The notes: generated by a model from the letters alone, not told the origin. Numbered from the stretch's first letter, positions 1 through 9,777 are shown. The stretch is 64,000 nucleotides of DNA from Flavobacteriales bacterium (GCA_020635455.1 JACJZT010000002.1:434001-498000); one strand, 5' to 3'. Made by a program: numbers and translations.

Positions 1-814
1 TGATTCCAAGATCTTTGCTTCCTCTGATGAAAACAGGATCCTGATCTATGACATGAACGAGACCTCGAACAAACCCAATAAAATAAATATTGTTCATAAA
101 GATAAAATATCCTCCTTAAACTGGGAAGGAAACCTTATGGTTAGCACTTCCTTTGACCTGTTTGTTCGAATAATCGATCCCATAAAATCTACTCTTATTA
201 AAGAGGTTCAACTTGTTTCAAAACCATTATGCTCTAAAATGTTGCTAAACAAGCAAAAGCTTTTGATAGGTTGCGAAGACGGAAACGTCTATCAGCTTGA
301 CCTTAAAGAACCTTACCAAGCTAAACTTCTTAAAAAATGCAACTCTGACCGAATAACCTGTATCGACTATCTCGCCGGGAAAGATCTGGTTGCGACAGGA
401 TCGTCAAGTGGAAAACTCATTGTTTTTGAACTGGGCCAAACGGATCATGAGATCATGAATCTATCGGCTCATAACGCCATTATGACCTCCGTTAAGTTCA
501 ACCTGACCAACCAATCGGTTGCAACCTCAAGTTACGATGGCCTGATTAAGGTCTGGAATACCAGACTTAAAGACGATCAGCCTCTCGTATATTCTGAGCA
601 TGAATCTTGGGTTTGGGGTGTTTCCTTTAGCAATGACGGTAAATATCTTATTTCCGGCGGAAGAGATAAATCCGTTCATTTGTATCCGGTAGACCGCAAA
701 TTGATGGTTGCGAAAATTGAGAATAACGTAAGCAGAAATTTCACTCAAAATGAATGGATCAACTTTATTGGTGCTGACATTCCTTATGAAAAAACCATTA
801 CAGGAATCAAATAG
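1..814 (+). CDS. WD40 repeat protein, 5' partial
   Basis: The reading frame is open from base 2, so the gene begins upstream of the window and only its last ~270 residues are visible. Several WD40 blades can be recognised: a first blade ending in ILIYDMN, one with ATGSSSGKLIVFE, one with VATSSYDGLIKVWN, and one with LISGGRDKSVHLYP. WD40 propellers are protein-interaction scaffolds and the family alone does not predict a function. In Bacteroidota such C-terminal propellers often follow TPR or caspase-like domains, but the N-terminal part is outside the window. The next gene starts 164 bases downstream behind its own promoter. Confidence 0.85.
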   Translation, partial: DSKIFASSDENRILIYDMNETSNKPNKINIVHKDKISSLNWEGNLMVSTSFDLFVRIIDPIKSTLIKEVQLVSKPLCSKMLLNKQKLLIGCEDGNVYQLDLKEPYQAKLLKKCNSDRITCIDYLAGKDLVATGSSSGKLIVFELGQTDHEIMNLSAHNAIMTSVKFNLTNQSVATSSYDGLIKVWNTRLKDDQPLVYSEHESWVWGVSFSNDGKYLISGGRDKSVHLYPVDRKLMVAKIENNVSRNFTQNEWINFIGADIPYEKTITGIK

Positions 815-912
815 AACATCACTTTCAAAAGCTTACAAATTTTTTCAGAAAAAGATAAGGGTCTAAGAAATCAATTTAAATTCCTTACTTACTTTTTCTA
901 AAATTAAAACAA

Positions 913-922
913 TACTTTTGCA
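913..922 (+). promoter_or_regulatory. minus-7 box (TACTTTTGCA) of glycosyltransferase gene
   Basis: This matches the Bacteroidota minus-7 consensus TAnnTTTG followed by CA. It lies about 57 bases upstream of the ATG at 979. I see no clear TTG minus-33 element at the expected spacing. Confidence 0.5.
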
Positions 923-978
923 GAAAATTCAATACTACAGGCCATCATAGTTCTTGATTGAACGTGGCAAACTATACT

Positions 979-1707
979 ATGCATCAAACCATTTCTAAAT
1001 TATCGATCGTGATTCCTGCCTATAATGAAGGCCCTACCATTCATCTGATACTAGATAGGATTAAAGATGTACAGCTGGTTAAAAACATCAGCAAAGAGAT
1101 CATAATTGTGAACGATTTTTCCAAAGACGACACAGAATCTTCCATTCTTAAGTACATGGAAGATAATAAGAACCTAAACATTGTTTATTTCAAACATGAA
1201 AAAAACATGGGTAAAGGTGCTGCTTTGCATACAGGTATTCAAAAAGCAACCGGAGATTTCCTTTTGATCCAGGATGCCGATCTTGAATACAATCCGGAAG
1301 AATACAACGATCTTTTAAAACCGGTACTCAGAGGAGAAGCCGATGTTGTGTACGGCTCTAGGTTTATCGGAGGTAAACCACACAGGATATTGTTTTTCTG
1401 GCATAGCATAGGAAATAAGCTATTAACTTCTTTATCCAATATGCTTACCAACCTTAACCTTACGGATATGGAAACCTGTTATAAGCTGTTTAATACCAAA
1501 ATAGTTCAGAGCCTCGATCTTAAAGAAAAAAGATTTGGATTTGAACCGGAGGTAACCGCAAAGATCAGCAGAATACCAGAGATCCGAATTTATGAAGTTG
1601 GGATCTCCTATTACGGAAGAACATACGCAGAAGGTAAAAAGATAGGATGGAAAGATGGTTTCAGGGCTATTTACTGTATTTTGAAATACAATATTTTTAA
1701 AAAGTAG
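979..1707 (+). CDS. Family 2 glycosyltransferase (DPM1/DolP-mannosyltransferase-like)
   Basis: A 242-residue GT-A fold glycosyltransferase. The N-terminus has [11 protein letters not shown], followed by [12 protein letters not shown], then [14 protein letters not shown] with the metal-binding DAD motif, and VYGSRFIGG, all typical of the polyprenyl-phosphate mannosyl/glucosyltransferase group of GT2. The likely role is transfer of a sugar from a nucleotide donor to a polyprenyl phosphate on the cytoplasmic face of the inner membrane. There are no membrane segments, unlike GtrB-type enzymes that carry two C-terminal helices. A TTG at 958 is in frame, but the ATG at 979 places the start just before the conserved beta strand and is preferred. 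Confidence 0.88.
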   Translation: MHQTISKLSIVIPAYNEGPTIHLILDRIKDVQLVKNISKEIIIVNDFSKDDTESSILKYMEDNKNLNIVYFKHEKNMGKGAALHTGIQKATGDFLLIQDADLEYNPEEYNDLLKPVLRGEADVVYGSRFIGGKPHRILFFWHSIGNKLLTSLSNMLTNLNLTDMETCYKLFNTKIVQSLDLKEKRFGFEPEVTAKISRIPEIRIYEVGISYYGRTYAEGKKIGWKDGFRAIYCILKYNIFKK

Positions 1708-1798
1708 TATAGGTCATATTAGTAAGATACTACTTCTATTCAAACTACCTGAAAAGCCAATTATAAATTTAGAAAAGTTAAGTATTGAAATAAATCTC

Positions 1799-4700
1799 CT
1801 ATTCTTTCATAAACTTAAATTGAAAAACAGCATCTGGCGACTCTATCTCCAGTCTGTAAATCCCACTTTCAAGTCCTCCCAGCTCGAGTATAGAATTATT
1901 TTCATGCATCACCTTTTTATCCATAATTAGTTTAGAATCAAAACCGTATACTTTAAGGGTATACTCCTCCCTAAAGGAAGTCAGGATATTTAGCATGTCA
2001 TTAACCGGATTAGGAAATATTTTAATTCCTGCACTTGTTAAAGATTTTGTATTTCCAAGGTCAACCAAAATACACAAAGAGGTGTCCCTGCACTTACCAT
2101 TTCTTACCTCAACAGAATAACTGCCTGACTGCGCGGGGGTATAGGTTTGACCATTTTCCCCACTTATTGTCGAATTGCCATTGTTGCAATCAAGCCATTG
2201 GTACGTAAAGGGGCCGACAGGAGCACTCAGCACCTTACCATTTTGTGTTACTGACACCGGAATATCAGCTTTTATTACAGTTAGCCGGACTATACTGTCG
2301 TAATCATCATTGACGAACATTTCAGTATAAACGCCTGCTGAATCAATGTTTAATCCGTTAAAATTAATGAAGCCATTTTTACATAATGTATCCAAAAGAA
2401 AGGCATTTTTAAGGGGCTTCTTTTTTAAATAAACGGTATTAGATGTTTTAAAGACTGCATAGTGAGGCGGTAGGATTATGGAATCAAAATCACCGCTGAC
2501 GGACGCCGTATTGGTGCGAAGGATAACATAGATTGAATCAGGAATCAGGCCGGTTTCTACAGCCTTTAATATACCGGAAAGGTGAACATCGTTATTACAA
2601 AGCAAAACATCGTGCCCTATACCCTCTCCATTTCTGTTTTCCAGTTCAATATTGAGGATACTTTGTTTACTGAAGGGCTCTTTCCCATGAATTCCTATTG
2701 AGGCCGGTGAAGAATTTGGTAAAAAGCCTGGGGAAATTGTACCACTGTTTTTAAATTCGGAATTTTGTCCGAAACTAATACTCCCTGTACCTTCAAAGGT
2801 TCCATAGTTATTGAAACTTATGGTCGCTCCAAAACTGTTGTTTCCTGACGAATTGTTTCTAAAAATGCCTGGGATCTCATTAATTATATATCCTTTTGAA
2901 TTACTTTGAAAAACAAGTCCGGAACTTGTTGTTTCGAAAACTCCGTAATTGTGAAGTTCAGCATAGTCGGGACTCTTGTTCGTACCTATTGAGAAGGTAC
3001 CTGATTTAAATGTAACTTTTCCAAAATTATTAATTCTTGATCTATCCAGATATTTATCATAATTCCCGTCAAGAATCAACTCAGCATTTTCAGCTATCTC
3101 CAGGGTAAATTGTGGATTACCGCCAATATAGGATCTCTGCCATACCATTTTACCTTTTATGATAAAACTACCTTGGTTTCCGTATATGGAACCTTCTGCC
3201 AGAACGTTAATTCCCGAATCTGCTTCAACCTTTCCCGTTATCGTCGTATTTATCGTCATTTGTAACAAACCGTTACCGGTGATTTTGGAATTATCGTACA
3301 AATTCACATTCCAGGCTGCTAAAAATACGGCAGGTGAATCTATTTTAAGTGTACCGTAATTGTGAAAGGATGAGTTTTGATTATTGGTACTGAAGGTACC
3401 CGAGTTCAAATCGATCAAACCCCAATTTTCGAATTTCAAACCTTGTCGGAGGGTATTGGTTCCTGAGGATGTTTTTAAAACCTTTCCGGTTGGCATGTTT
3501 AGAAACAAACCCTGATTGCCGATCAGATCGGCTGCTCCCGCATCAAAATAATATTCATTGTAATTGATAAGTTTTGCAGAATCCTGATTTCTTTCGATCG
3601 ACAAATTTGTTGATACGTGACTGATCTTACCGCGATTGTTCAGAATACATCGATTGAGACTTACCTGATTGCTGCTTCTGATTTCCAGAAAAGCATCCCT
3701 ATTTACATTTATTGTGGAGAGCACATTCCAGCCTCCCATGGTTCCTCCCGTCCAGTATAGTTTGCCGAATAATTCCAGGCTTCCCGGACCACCCAGCTTT
3801 CCGTTTGTGAGGTTGAAGTTCAAGCTTGTGTCTGAAGTAACTTTTCCATCCAGAAAAACAGAACCTGTTGAATTAAAGATCCCATTTCCGGTGAGTAGGG
3901 TTCCGTCGTATAAATTCACATTCCAGGCTGCCAAAAATATGGCAGGCGAATCTATTTTAAGTGTACCGTAATTGTGAAAGGATGAGTTTTGATTATTGGT
4001 ACTGAAGGTACCCGAGTTCAAATCGATCAAACCCCAATTTTCGAATTTCAAACCTTGTCGGAGGGTATTGGTTCCTGAGGATGTTTTTAAAACCTTTCCG
4101 GTTGGCATGTTTAGAAACAAACCCTGATTGCCGATCAGATCGGCTGCTCCCGCATCAAAATAATATTCATTGTAATTGATAAGTTTTGCAGAATCCTGAT
4201 TTCTTTCGATCGACAAATTTGTTGATACGTGACTGATCTTACCGCGATTGTTCAGAATACATCGATTGAGACTTACTTGATTGCTGCTTCTGATTTCCAG
4301 AAAAGCATCCCTATTTACATTTAAAGTGGAGAGCACATTCCAGCCTCCCATGGTTCCTCCCGTCCAGTATAGTTTGCCGAATAATTCCAGGCTTCCCGGA
4401 CCACCCAGCTTTCCGCTTGTGAGGTTGATGTTCAAACTTGTGTCTGAAGTAACTTTTCCATCCAGAAAAACAGAACCTGTTGAATTAAAGATCCCATTTC
4501 CGGTGAGTAGGGTTCCGTCGTATAAATTCACATTCCAGGCTGCCAAAAATATGGCAGGCGAATCTATTTTAAGTGTACCGTAATTGTGAAAGGATGAGTT
4601 TTGATTATTGGTGCTGAAGGTACCCGAACTCAAATGTATCAAACCCAGGTTCTTATAGCGTATTCCTTGTTGATAACCATTTTCTCCTGCACTGTTCTTT

Positions 4701-5368
4701 ATTATTTTTCCTGAATCGTAATTAATAAATTCGCCATTATTACCAACCAGGTAGGTGCCTCCATTTGTGTATATAAGCTTATTGTAATTAATGAGCCGGC
4801 TGGTATCCACGTTACTGTTAAGATAGAGGTTACCTGCTTGCCAGTCAATGGTTCCATAGTTGAAAATCTGTGTTCTTACGGCACTTTTAACACTAGTACC
4901 ACTTATTATAAACGTACTTCCGTGATTAAAGGTGATCTTAGTTAGAACATTATAACCTCCAAAATTACCACTGGAAAGATTCATAATTCCATTAACTATA
5001 ATAATTCCATTACCGTTGAGTTCGGATGCTTTAACATTCCAGGTACCGTTTATTTCCAACCCGCTTTTTCCACCTGAATTTATCGCAACAAAATGATCCT
5101 GATTTAAGATCGCTCCTGAATCTATAAACAATTCGTCAAGTCCAATGGGTGATGAAATGGATAATGTATGATTAGAACGAACATGAATTTCACCTGCTGT
5201 TGCATCCGGATATGAAGCGGCATTAACCCATGCACTTCCATTATAACGCTCCCAGACTGAAAAGTCTGTAAAGCTTCCGGAAGCTTTCGATCGGTAATCA
5301 TTCAGATTCTGAGCATGCGTTGTAAAAAGAGCAGAAATCAGTAAAAACAACAGAAGAGTTTTTTTCAT
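1799..5368 (-). CDS. T9SS type-A sorting domain protein with long internal duplication
   Basis: About 1,189 residues. It starts with a clear signal peptide (MKKTLLLFLLISALF, then THAQ); the frame extends further upstream to 5458, but the ATG at 5368 is the start that gives an export signal. The body is low in Cys and rich in Asn, Gly and Ser, with beta-helix-like repeats (for example NYGTLKIDSPAIF and LNNRGKISH), so probably an extended extracellular beta-solenoid. Two adjacent 204-residue units are almost identical. Near the C-terminus there is an Ig-like module with QWLDC and then the sorting domain beginning IKIFPNP, which directs export by T9SS and surface attachment. Likely a cell-surface or secreted adhesin-like protein; substrate unknown. 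Confidence 0.85.
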   Translation of the reverse strand: MKKTLLLFLLISALFTTHAQNLNDYRSKASGSFTDFSVWERYNGSAWVNAASYPDATAGEIHVRSNHTLSISSPIGLDELFIDSGAILNQDHFVAINSGGKSGLEINGTWNVKASELNGNGIIIVNGIMNLSSGNFGGYNVLTKITFNHGSTFIISGTSVKSAVRTQIFNYGTIDWQAGNLYLNSNVDTSRLINYNKLIYTNGGTYLVGNNGEFINYDSGKIIKNSAGENGYQQGIRYKNLGLIHLSSGTFSTNNQNSSFHNYGTLKIDSPAIFLAAWNVNLYDGTLLTGNGIFNSTGSVFLDGKVTSDTSLNINLTSGKLGGPGSLELFGKLYWTGGTMGGWNVLSTLNVNRDAFLEIRSSNQVSLNRCILNNRGKISHVSTNLSIERNQDSAKLINYNEYYFDAGAADLIGNQGLFLNMPTGKVLKTSSGTNTLRQGLKFENWGLIDLNSGTFSTNNQNSSFHNYGTLKIDSPAIFLAAWNVNLYDGTLLTGNGIFNSTGSVFLDGKVTSDTSLNFNLTNGKLGGPGSLELFGKLYWTGGTMGGWNVLSTINVNRDAFLEIRSSNQVSLNRCILNNRGKISHVSTNLSIERNQDSAKLINYNEYYFDAGAADLIGNQGLFLNMPTGKVLKTSSGTNTLRQGLKFENWGLIDLNSGTFSTNNQNSSFHNYGTLKIDSPAVFLAAWNVNLYDNSKITGNGLLQMTINTTITGKVEADSGINVLAEGSIYGNQGSFIIKGKMVWQRSYIGGNPQFTLEIAENAELILDGNYDKYLDRSRINNFGKVTFKSGTFSIGTNKSPDYAELHNYGVFETTSSGLVFQSNSKGYIINEIPGIFRNNSSGNNSFGATISFNNYGTFEGTGSISFGQNSEFKNSGTISPGFLPNSSPASIGIHGKEPFSKQSILNIELENRNGEGIGHDVLLCNNDVHLSGILKAVETGLIPDSIYVILRTNTASVSGDFDSIILPPHYAVFKTSNTVYLKKKPLKNAFLLDTLCKNGFINFNGLNIDSAGVYTEMFVNDDYDSIVRLTVIKADIPVSVTQNGKVLSAPVGPFTYQWLDCNNGNSTISGENGQTYTPAQSGSYSVEVRNGKCRDTSLCILVDLGNTKSLTSAGIKIFPNPVNDMLNILTSFREEYTLKVYGFDSKLIMDKKVMHENNSILELGGLESGIYRLEIESPDAVFQFKFMKE
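3293..4516 (-). repeat. Two near-identical 612-bp tandem units inside the T9SS gene
   Basis: Units at about 3293-3904 and 3905-4516 differ at only a few scattered bases; a diverging third copy begins at about 4517 and fades near 4645. The period of 612 bp (204 codons) preserves the frame. The near identity at synonymous sites indicates recent duplication or gene conversion. Unit edges are estimated by eye. Confidence 0.9.
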
Positions 5369-5560
5369 AAAACAGGGCTTTAATTTTAAGGTTAGTAACA
5401 AATTTCGCTTAAAAAGAAATACGAAAATCAGCTTTACTTTACTTGCAAAGAAAAACACAAAAAAAACAAGCTAATTATCTGATAATATGATTCATAAAAT
5501 TTTTTAAATACTTTTATTAGTCTAGCATGTACTTAATTTAACAACCGAATTGTAATATTC
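5369..5560. other. Intergenic DNA upstream of the T9SS gene
   Basis: AT-rich spacer between the start of the T9SS gene and the tandem array. It must hold the T9SS gene promoter, but I do not see a convincing TAnnTTTG box on the minus strand. No open reading frame of note. Confidence 0.4.
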
Positions 5561-6179
5561 GCATGCATCTTGCAGGTGACCGATCTATAGTTAAGATATT
5601 CATCAGGGATTATTTATATGGAGCTAATCACATCACCTGCAGGATGCAGGCGATTGTGAAGGCGATTGGTGTTTGTGATTGGTCTATTAAATTCATAATG
5701 AATCAGTCGCATGCATCTTGCTGGTGACTGATCTATAGTTAAGATATTCATCAGGGATTATTTATATGGAGCTAATCACATCACCTGCAGGATGCAGGCG
5801 ATTGTGAAGGCGATTGGTGTTTGTGATTGGTCTATTAAATTCATAATGAATCAGTCGCATGCATCTTGCTGGTGACTGATCTATAGTTAAGATATTCATC
5901 AGGGATTATTTATATGGAGCTAATCACATCACCTGCAGGATGCAGGCGATTGTGAAGGCGATTGTGCGGGCGATTGGTGTTTGTGATTGGTCAATTAAAT
6001 TCATAATGAATCAGTCGCATGCATCTTGCAGTTGACTGATCTATAGTTAAGATATTCATCAGAAAATTTTTTATATGGAGCAAATCGATCACCTGCAAGA
6101 TGCAGGCGATTGTATGGATGCAGGCGATTGTGCAGGCGATTGTGCGGGCGATTGGTGTTTGTGATTGGTCAACTAAAAT
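5561..6179. repeat. Four-unit tandem DNA repeat (148-162 bp units) with internal hairpins
   Basis: Units start with GCATGCATCTTGC at 5561, 5709, 5857 and 6017. The first two are 148 bp; the third (160 bp) and fourth (about 162 bp) are longer because a short GGCGATTGTG-type microrepeat has expanded. Each unit carries an inverted pair, TGCATCTTGCAGGTGA-like and TCACCTGCAGGATGCA-like, separated by about 50 bases. Units 2 and 3 also have ATCAGTC and GACTGAT arms about 17 bases apart. The last unit runs through the stop codon of the DASS transporter gene (6169-6171). No start-stop frame in the array looks like a protein gene. Confidence 0.9.
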
Positions 6180-7629
6180 AGAGCATGGCAACAAGGGTAA
6201 TAAGAATTATTCCTGCAAGATCAACCCAAAATCCCGCAGAAAACATAGACCTTACCGGGATCTTACCCGTCCCGTAAACAATTGTATTTGCAGCTGTGGC
6301 CACCGGTAACATAAATCCAAGAGATGCTGCAAGAGTTGCCGGAACCATCAAAACCAATGGATCGATCTGAGTACTTTTACTCATTGCCATCAAAATGGGT
6401 AATACCAGTTGTATGCTTGCTACATTGGATGCGAATTCACTGATTATGCATACTACGATACAAATTGAAAGAACAATGTATACCGGTGAATATCCTTTTA
6501 GAAAAACCAGTTTACCTGCCAGCCAATCACTTAAGCCTGACATCTCAAAACCTTTGGCGAGGGCAAAGCCGGATCCAAATAACAGTATAATGTTGTAAGG
6601 TAGTTTTTGAACATCTTTCCAAACCAGTAAGGCTTCCTTATTCTGTTTACCGGAGGGAATAATAAATAAGGTAACAGCCATAAAAACCGCAACCGTGCTG
6701 TCCTGTATGAAACCGGGATTTTTAAAAAATGTACTCCAACCTTTCATGGTAAAAAAACCAAAATCGATGGTTGACCTGGTAAACCACAACAGGGCTGTTA
6801 AGGCAAAAACACAAACTACCAACTTTTCCTCTTTTGTAAAGTTACCCAATGCTTTATAAGCTTTATTAAAGTATTCTTTTGAAAAAGGTAGTTTTTCTTC
6901 TTTACGCAGATAAAGTTTTTTTAAGAGAAAATAAGTAAACAAAAGCAAAATAAAAGAGACCGGCAGACCAAATTTCATCCAGCCGGAAAAGCTGATCACC
7001 TCATTTTCAGAAAAATGACTTTGGTAAAAACCTGAAAAGATCATATTGGTGGGCGTACCGACCAGAGAAGCCATTCCTCCGATCGAACCAGAATAAGCCA
7101 GTCCCAATAAAAGTGTCTTTGGAATTTTAGATTCCTTTCCGGATTTATCCTCCCCCTCAATCAGATAATTTATTGCAAGCACTGCCGTTAGCATCATCAA
7201 AACTGTGGCCGTGTTCGACATCCACATCGAAATAAAATAGGTCGTGATCATAACTCCAAACAAGATCCTTGAAGGAGATGTACCGATCAAAGAAAGAAGT
7301 TTCAGCGAAATACGCTTATGTACTCCCCATTTCTCTATTGCAAATGAAATAATAAAACCACCTACGAATAAAAAGATCACCTGATCATTGTATTGAATTG
7401 CAGTGGTTTTGGCATCCATAATTCCCAGAGCAGGAAGCAATATCAAAGGCAACAAGGAAGTAACCGCAAGATCCACTACTTCAGTCATCCACCATATTGC
7501 TACCCAAAGAGTAACCCCTGCCATAAAAACCGTTTCCTGCGATGATTCGGCCGGCTTCCAGAATGCGATCACACAAAGAAAGGCCAGAGGACCAAGAAAT
7601 AGTTTTACCCACCAGTTCGAATCTTTCAT
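6169..7629 (-). CDS. DASS/SLC13-family sodium:dicarboxylate (or sulfate) symporter
   Basis: A 486-residue inner-membrane transporter with about 11-12 hydrophobic segments. It shows the two family signatures: MASLVGTPTN in the first half and LPVATAANTIVYGTGKI near the C-terminus, with SEFASNVASIQLVLP between them as the second half of the inverted repeat. DASS proteins import C4-dicarboxylates, citrate or sulfate with Na+. The sequence does not settle the substrate. The stop codon lies inside the last unit of the downstream tandem repeat. It is transcribed divergently from the PepSY-like gene, and its minus-7 box sits only a few bases before the ATG. Confidence 0.9.
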   Translation of the reverse strand: MKDSNWWVKLFLGPLAFLCVIAFWKPAESSQETVFMAGVTLWVAIWWMTEVVDLAVTSLLPLILLPALGIMDAKTTAIQYNDQVIFLFVGGFIISFAIEKWGVHKRISLKLLSLIGTSPSRILFGVMITTYFISMWMSNTATVLMMLTAVLAINYLIEGEDKSGKESKIPKTLLLGLAYSGSIGGMASLVGTPTNMIFSGFYQSHFSENEVISFSGWMKFGLPVSFILLLFTYFLLKKLYLRKEEKLPFSKEYFNKAYKALGNFTKEEKLVVCVFALTALLWFTRSTIDFGFFTMKGWSTFFKNPGFIQDSTVAVFMAVTLFIIPSGKQNKEALLVWKDVQKLPYNIILLFGSGFALAKGFEMSGLSDWLAGKLVFLKGYSPVYIVLSICIVVCIISEFASNVASIQLVLPILMAMSKSTQIDPLVLMVPATLAASLGFMLPVATAANTIVYGTGKIPVRSMFSAGFWVDLAGIILITLVAMLYFS

Positions 7630-7634
7630 TTGCT

Positions 7635-7642
7635 CAAAAATA
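7635..7642 (-). promoter_or_regulatory. minus-7 box (TATTTTTG) next to DASS start codon
   Basis: Exact match to TAnnTTTG on the minus strand. Its last base is 6 positions from the A of the ATG at 7629, so the predicted transcript has a leader of about 0-2 bases. Confidence 0.5.
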
Positions 7643-7764
7643 GTACGTTTAACATTTTATTTCTTCTTAGCCTTCCCTGCTCTGCGAATTATTTTCATAT
7701 TTGGTACATCATGGTTAATCACCACCTTTTCTTCAAATCCGGATTATCATTACAGAATTAGGCT

Positions 7765-7772
7765 TATATTTG
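7765..7772 (+). promoter_or_regulatory. minus-7 box (TATATTTG) next to PepSY-like start codon
   Basis: Exact TAnnTTTG match ending 6 positions before the ATG at 7778. If the box is functional, transcription starts almost at the initiation codon. Confidence 0.5.
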
Positions 7773-7777
7773 AATAC

Positions 7778-8230
7778 ATGAATGTAAAATGTTTTCTTAC
7801 TTGTTTTGTAATCCTGCTGCTCTTTACACCCTCAATTGCTCAAAAATTAAAAGAAAAACAAGTTCCTGTCCTTATTTCAAAAACCTTTAAAGACACTTAT
7901 CCCAAAGCAAAAAACCCTGAATGGAAACTCGAAAAGGACGGTTCCTTCGAAGTTGAATTCAAAAATGAAGAGGAAGAACTAACTGTGGTTTACAATCCTG
8001 AGGGTGTTTTTTTATTTATGGAAAAGGAAGTGGATGCCGATAAAATAGACCCTGCCATTCGAGAATACATTCTGTCGGTTTATAAAAACTGTAAGATCAA
8101 AGAATACAGCATCCTTACTTTTCCGGATGGTACGGAAAATTATGAGATCGAAATAATATTTAATAAAAAAGAGATCGATCTTATATTTGACGATACTCAC
8201 AGACTTATTAAAGAAAAAACAGAAGATTAA
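7778..8230 (+). CDS. Exported PepSY-like domain protein
   Basis: A 150-residue protein with a signal peptide (MNVKCFLTCFVILLLF, cleavage after SIAQ). The mature part resembles the PepSY-like/DUF2874 group of small periplasmic proteins: a helix with the KTFKDTYPKA motif, then alternating strands such as WKLEKDGSFEVEF and NYEIEIIF, and a second half repeating the pattern. Such proteins are thought to bind or inhibit periplasmic enzymes, but the function is not established. The frame is open well upstream of 7778 across the divergent promoter region; the ATG at 7778 is chosen because it gives the signal peptide and follows the promoter box. Confidence 0.75.
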   Translation: MNVKCFLTCFVILLLFTPSIAQKLKEKQVPVLISKTFKDTYPKAKNPEWKLEKDGSFEVEFKNEEEELTVVYNPEGVFLFMEKEVDADKIDPAIREYILSVYKNCKIKEYSILTFPDGTENYEIEIIFNKKEIDLIFDDTHRLIKEKTED

Positions 8231-8267
8231 TTAACAAACATTAAAATAGAGACACATCTCTGAATCG

Positions 8268-9704
8268 ATGCTGCAAATGAAACGATCAAAAAAAAATCTT
8301 CATTTATTTTCCACCTTTTTTATTTTGTTCCTTAACATTAATAATTCCCTTGGACAAGGTTGCGAAGCTCAAAATTTCAAAGAACGATCCGACATTTCTT
8401 CAACCTGTAATGAGATGGTTGTAACTATGTTACATGATCGAAATGAAAAAGAGGTTCTGTACGTCGCCAATAAGGAGGCTGGTCTTAAAATTTATGACCT
8501 GCAAAATATCAATGCACCAAAGCTGATGCAAACCATACCGTCCGACTCGCTTGGAGGGATGGATGTTATGAATTTGAGCCAGAATAAAAATTATGTCTTT
8601 CTGGCACTTGGAAACCATTTCAATGAAACTCAAAATGCGGGGATGGCAATTATTGACGTTTCAGATCCACAAAAGGCTTTTGTAAGTAGCTTTTGGGAAT
8701 ATCAGAATTCGCCGGGTGGTGCCGGTATTGTTGAGTCAGATGATGATTACGCATACCTTGGTGCAATGAAACATGGAATGGTAATTCTCGATATAAAGGA
8801 CAAGAGAAACATTAAGTTTGTTTCGGTAATCGTACCCGACATTAATTATCCAACCCCTAACCCCAACCCAAACCTCTATAATGCAAGGGGAATGGAACTG
8901 GACGGGAACCTGGTATATTTGTGCTATGATGCAGGTGGAATACGAATTATCAATGTCAGCGATAAAAATAACCCTGTAGAAACCGGAAGATATTCGAATC
9001 CTGCTTTAAATGGTAAACCACGGGCTTATAATAATGTTGTTTACAACCACCCTTTACTTTATGTGGCCGTGGATTATTGTGGTCTGGAAATTCTGGATAT
9101 AACAGATACCTCGAACATTGTCCTGAAGGGAACCTGGAACCCATATAATTGTCCAGCAAACAATTGGTTTTCAAGTCCGGTACATGCAAATGAAATTCAT
9201 CTAAACAAAGATTGTGATCTTATTTATACTTCTGTAGGTAAAAGCGATATGATGGTCATAGATGTAAGCGATCCTGCAAAGCCGGATTCCTGCAGCAATT
9301 TCGGCGGTGCGGATAACAGCATAGGAACCTGGGGTATTGATGTCTTTGAAGATAAAATATTCCTTTCGTACATCTGTGCACTTATTCCATTCCAGTCGAA
9401 CTGGACCGGTGTGAAAATTTTAAACTATTCTCCATGTAAACTTAATGGCTTGGCTATACCCGATAACGTATTAAAAGTCTTCCCCAATCCTGCAGTAAAT
9501 CAAATAAAATTTGAAGGTGACTGGATACAGGGTACTTCTGAAATAGAAATTCTGGATTCAAAAGGTCTGAAAATGAAGCTTGGACAGGCAATATATTCAG
9601 ACCGAAGCCTGCAAATGAACATAAGTACGTTGAATTCAGGATTGTATTTTTTCAGAATAAAGCAAAATTCAAAGATACTTTCAGGTAAATTCAAGGTAGA
9701 CTAA
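8268..9704 (+). CDS. LVIVD-repeat T9SS type-A sorting domain protein
   Basis: 478 residues. An N-terminal signal segment (FSTFFILFLNINNSLGQ) is followed by a beta-propeller built from LVIVD-type blades, visible as GMAIIDVSDP, GMVILDIKD, GIRIINVSD, GLEILDITD and DMMVIDVSDP. The last ~75 residues form a T9SS type-A sorting domain (LKVFPNPA, then STLNSGLYFFRI). The protein is therefore predicted to be exported and displayed on or released from the cell surface. LVIVD propellers have no assigned enzymatic activity. An alternative ATG lies three codons downstream at 8277. Confidence 0.85.
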   Translation: MLQMKRSKKNLHLFSTFFILFLNINNSLGQGCEAQNFKERSDISSTCNEMVVTMLHDRNEKEVLYVANKEAGLKIYDLQNINAPKLMQTIPSDSLGGMDVMNLSQNKNYVFLALGNHFNETQNAGMAIIDVSDPQKAFVSSFWEYQNSPGGAGIVESDDDYAYLGAMKHGMVILDIKDKRNIKFVSVIVPDINYPTPNPNPNLYNARGMELDGNLVYLCYDAGGIRIINVSDKNNPVETGRYSNPALNGKPRAYNNVVYNHPLLYVAVDYCGLEILDITDTSNIVLKGTWNPYNCPANNWFSSPVHANEIHLNKDCDLIYTSVGKSDMMVIDVSDPAKPDSCSNFGGADNSIGTWGIDVFEDKIFLSYICALIPFQSNWTGVKILNYSPCKLNGLAIPDNVLKVFPNPAVNQIKFEGDWIQGTSEIEILDSKGLKMKLGQAIYSDRSLQMNISTLNSGLYFFRIKQNSKILSGKFKVD

Positions 9705-9741
9705 GACATTTATTTGACATTCGTTGTACATTGAAATGTAT

Positions 9742-9750
9742 TAATTTCGC
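9742..9750 (+). promoter_or_regulatory. Candidate minus-7 box (TAATTTCGC) of DUF2911 gene
   Basis: One mismatch from TAnnTTTG. It ends 28 bases before the ATG at 9778. Confidence 0.35.
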
Positions 9751-9777
9751 TGTCCTAATCTTTATCCTTTAATTTTT

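Noticed and set aside
3669..4583. Two matching ~100-codon frames antisense to the T9SS gene
   Set aside because: They are shadows of the duplicated unit; their similarity comes from the repeat itself.
5561..6179. CRISPR array
   Set aside because: Units are contiguous ~150-bp repeats with no unique spacers, and no cas gene is present.
5991..6309. Short reading frames on both strands inside the tandem array
   Set aside because: They are translations of the repeated DNA (for example repeated QAIV or TIACI patterns) without initiation signals or homologues I recognise.
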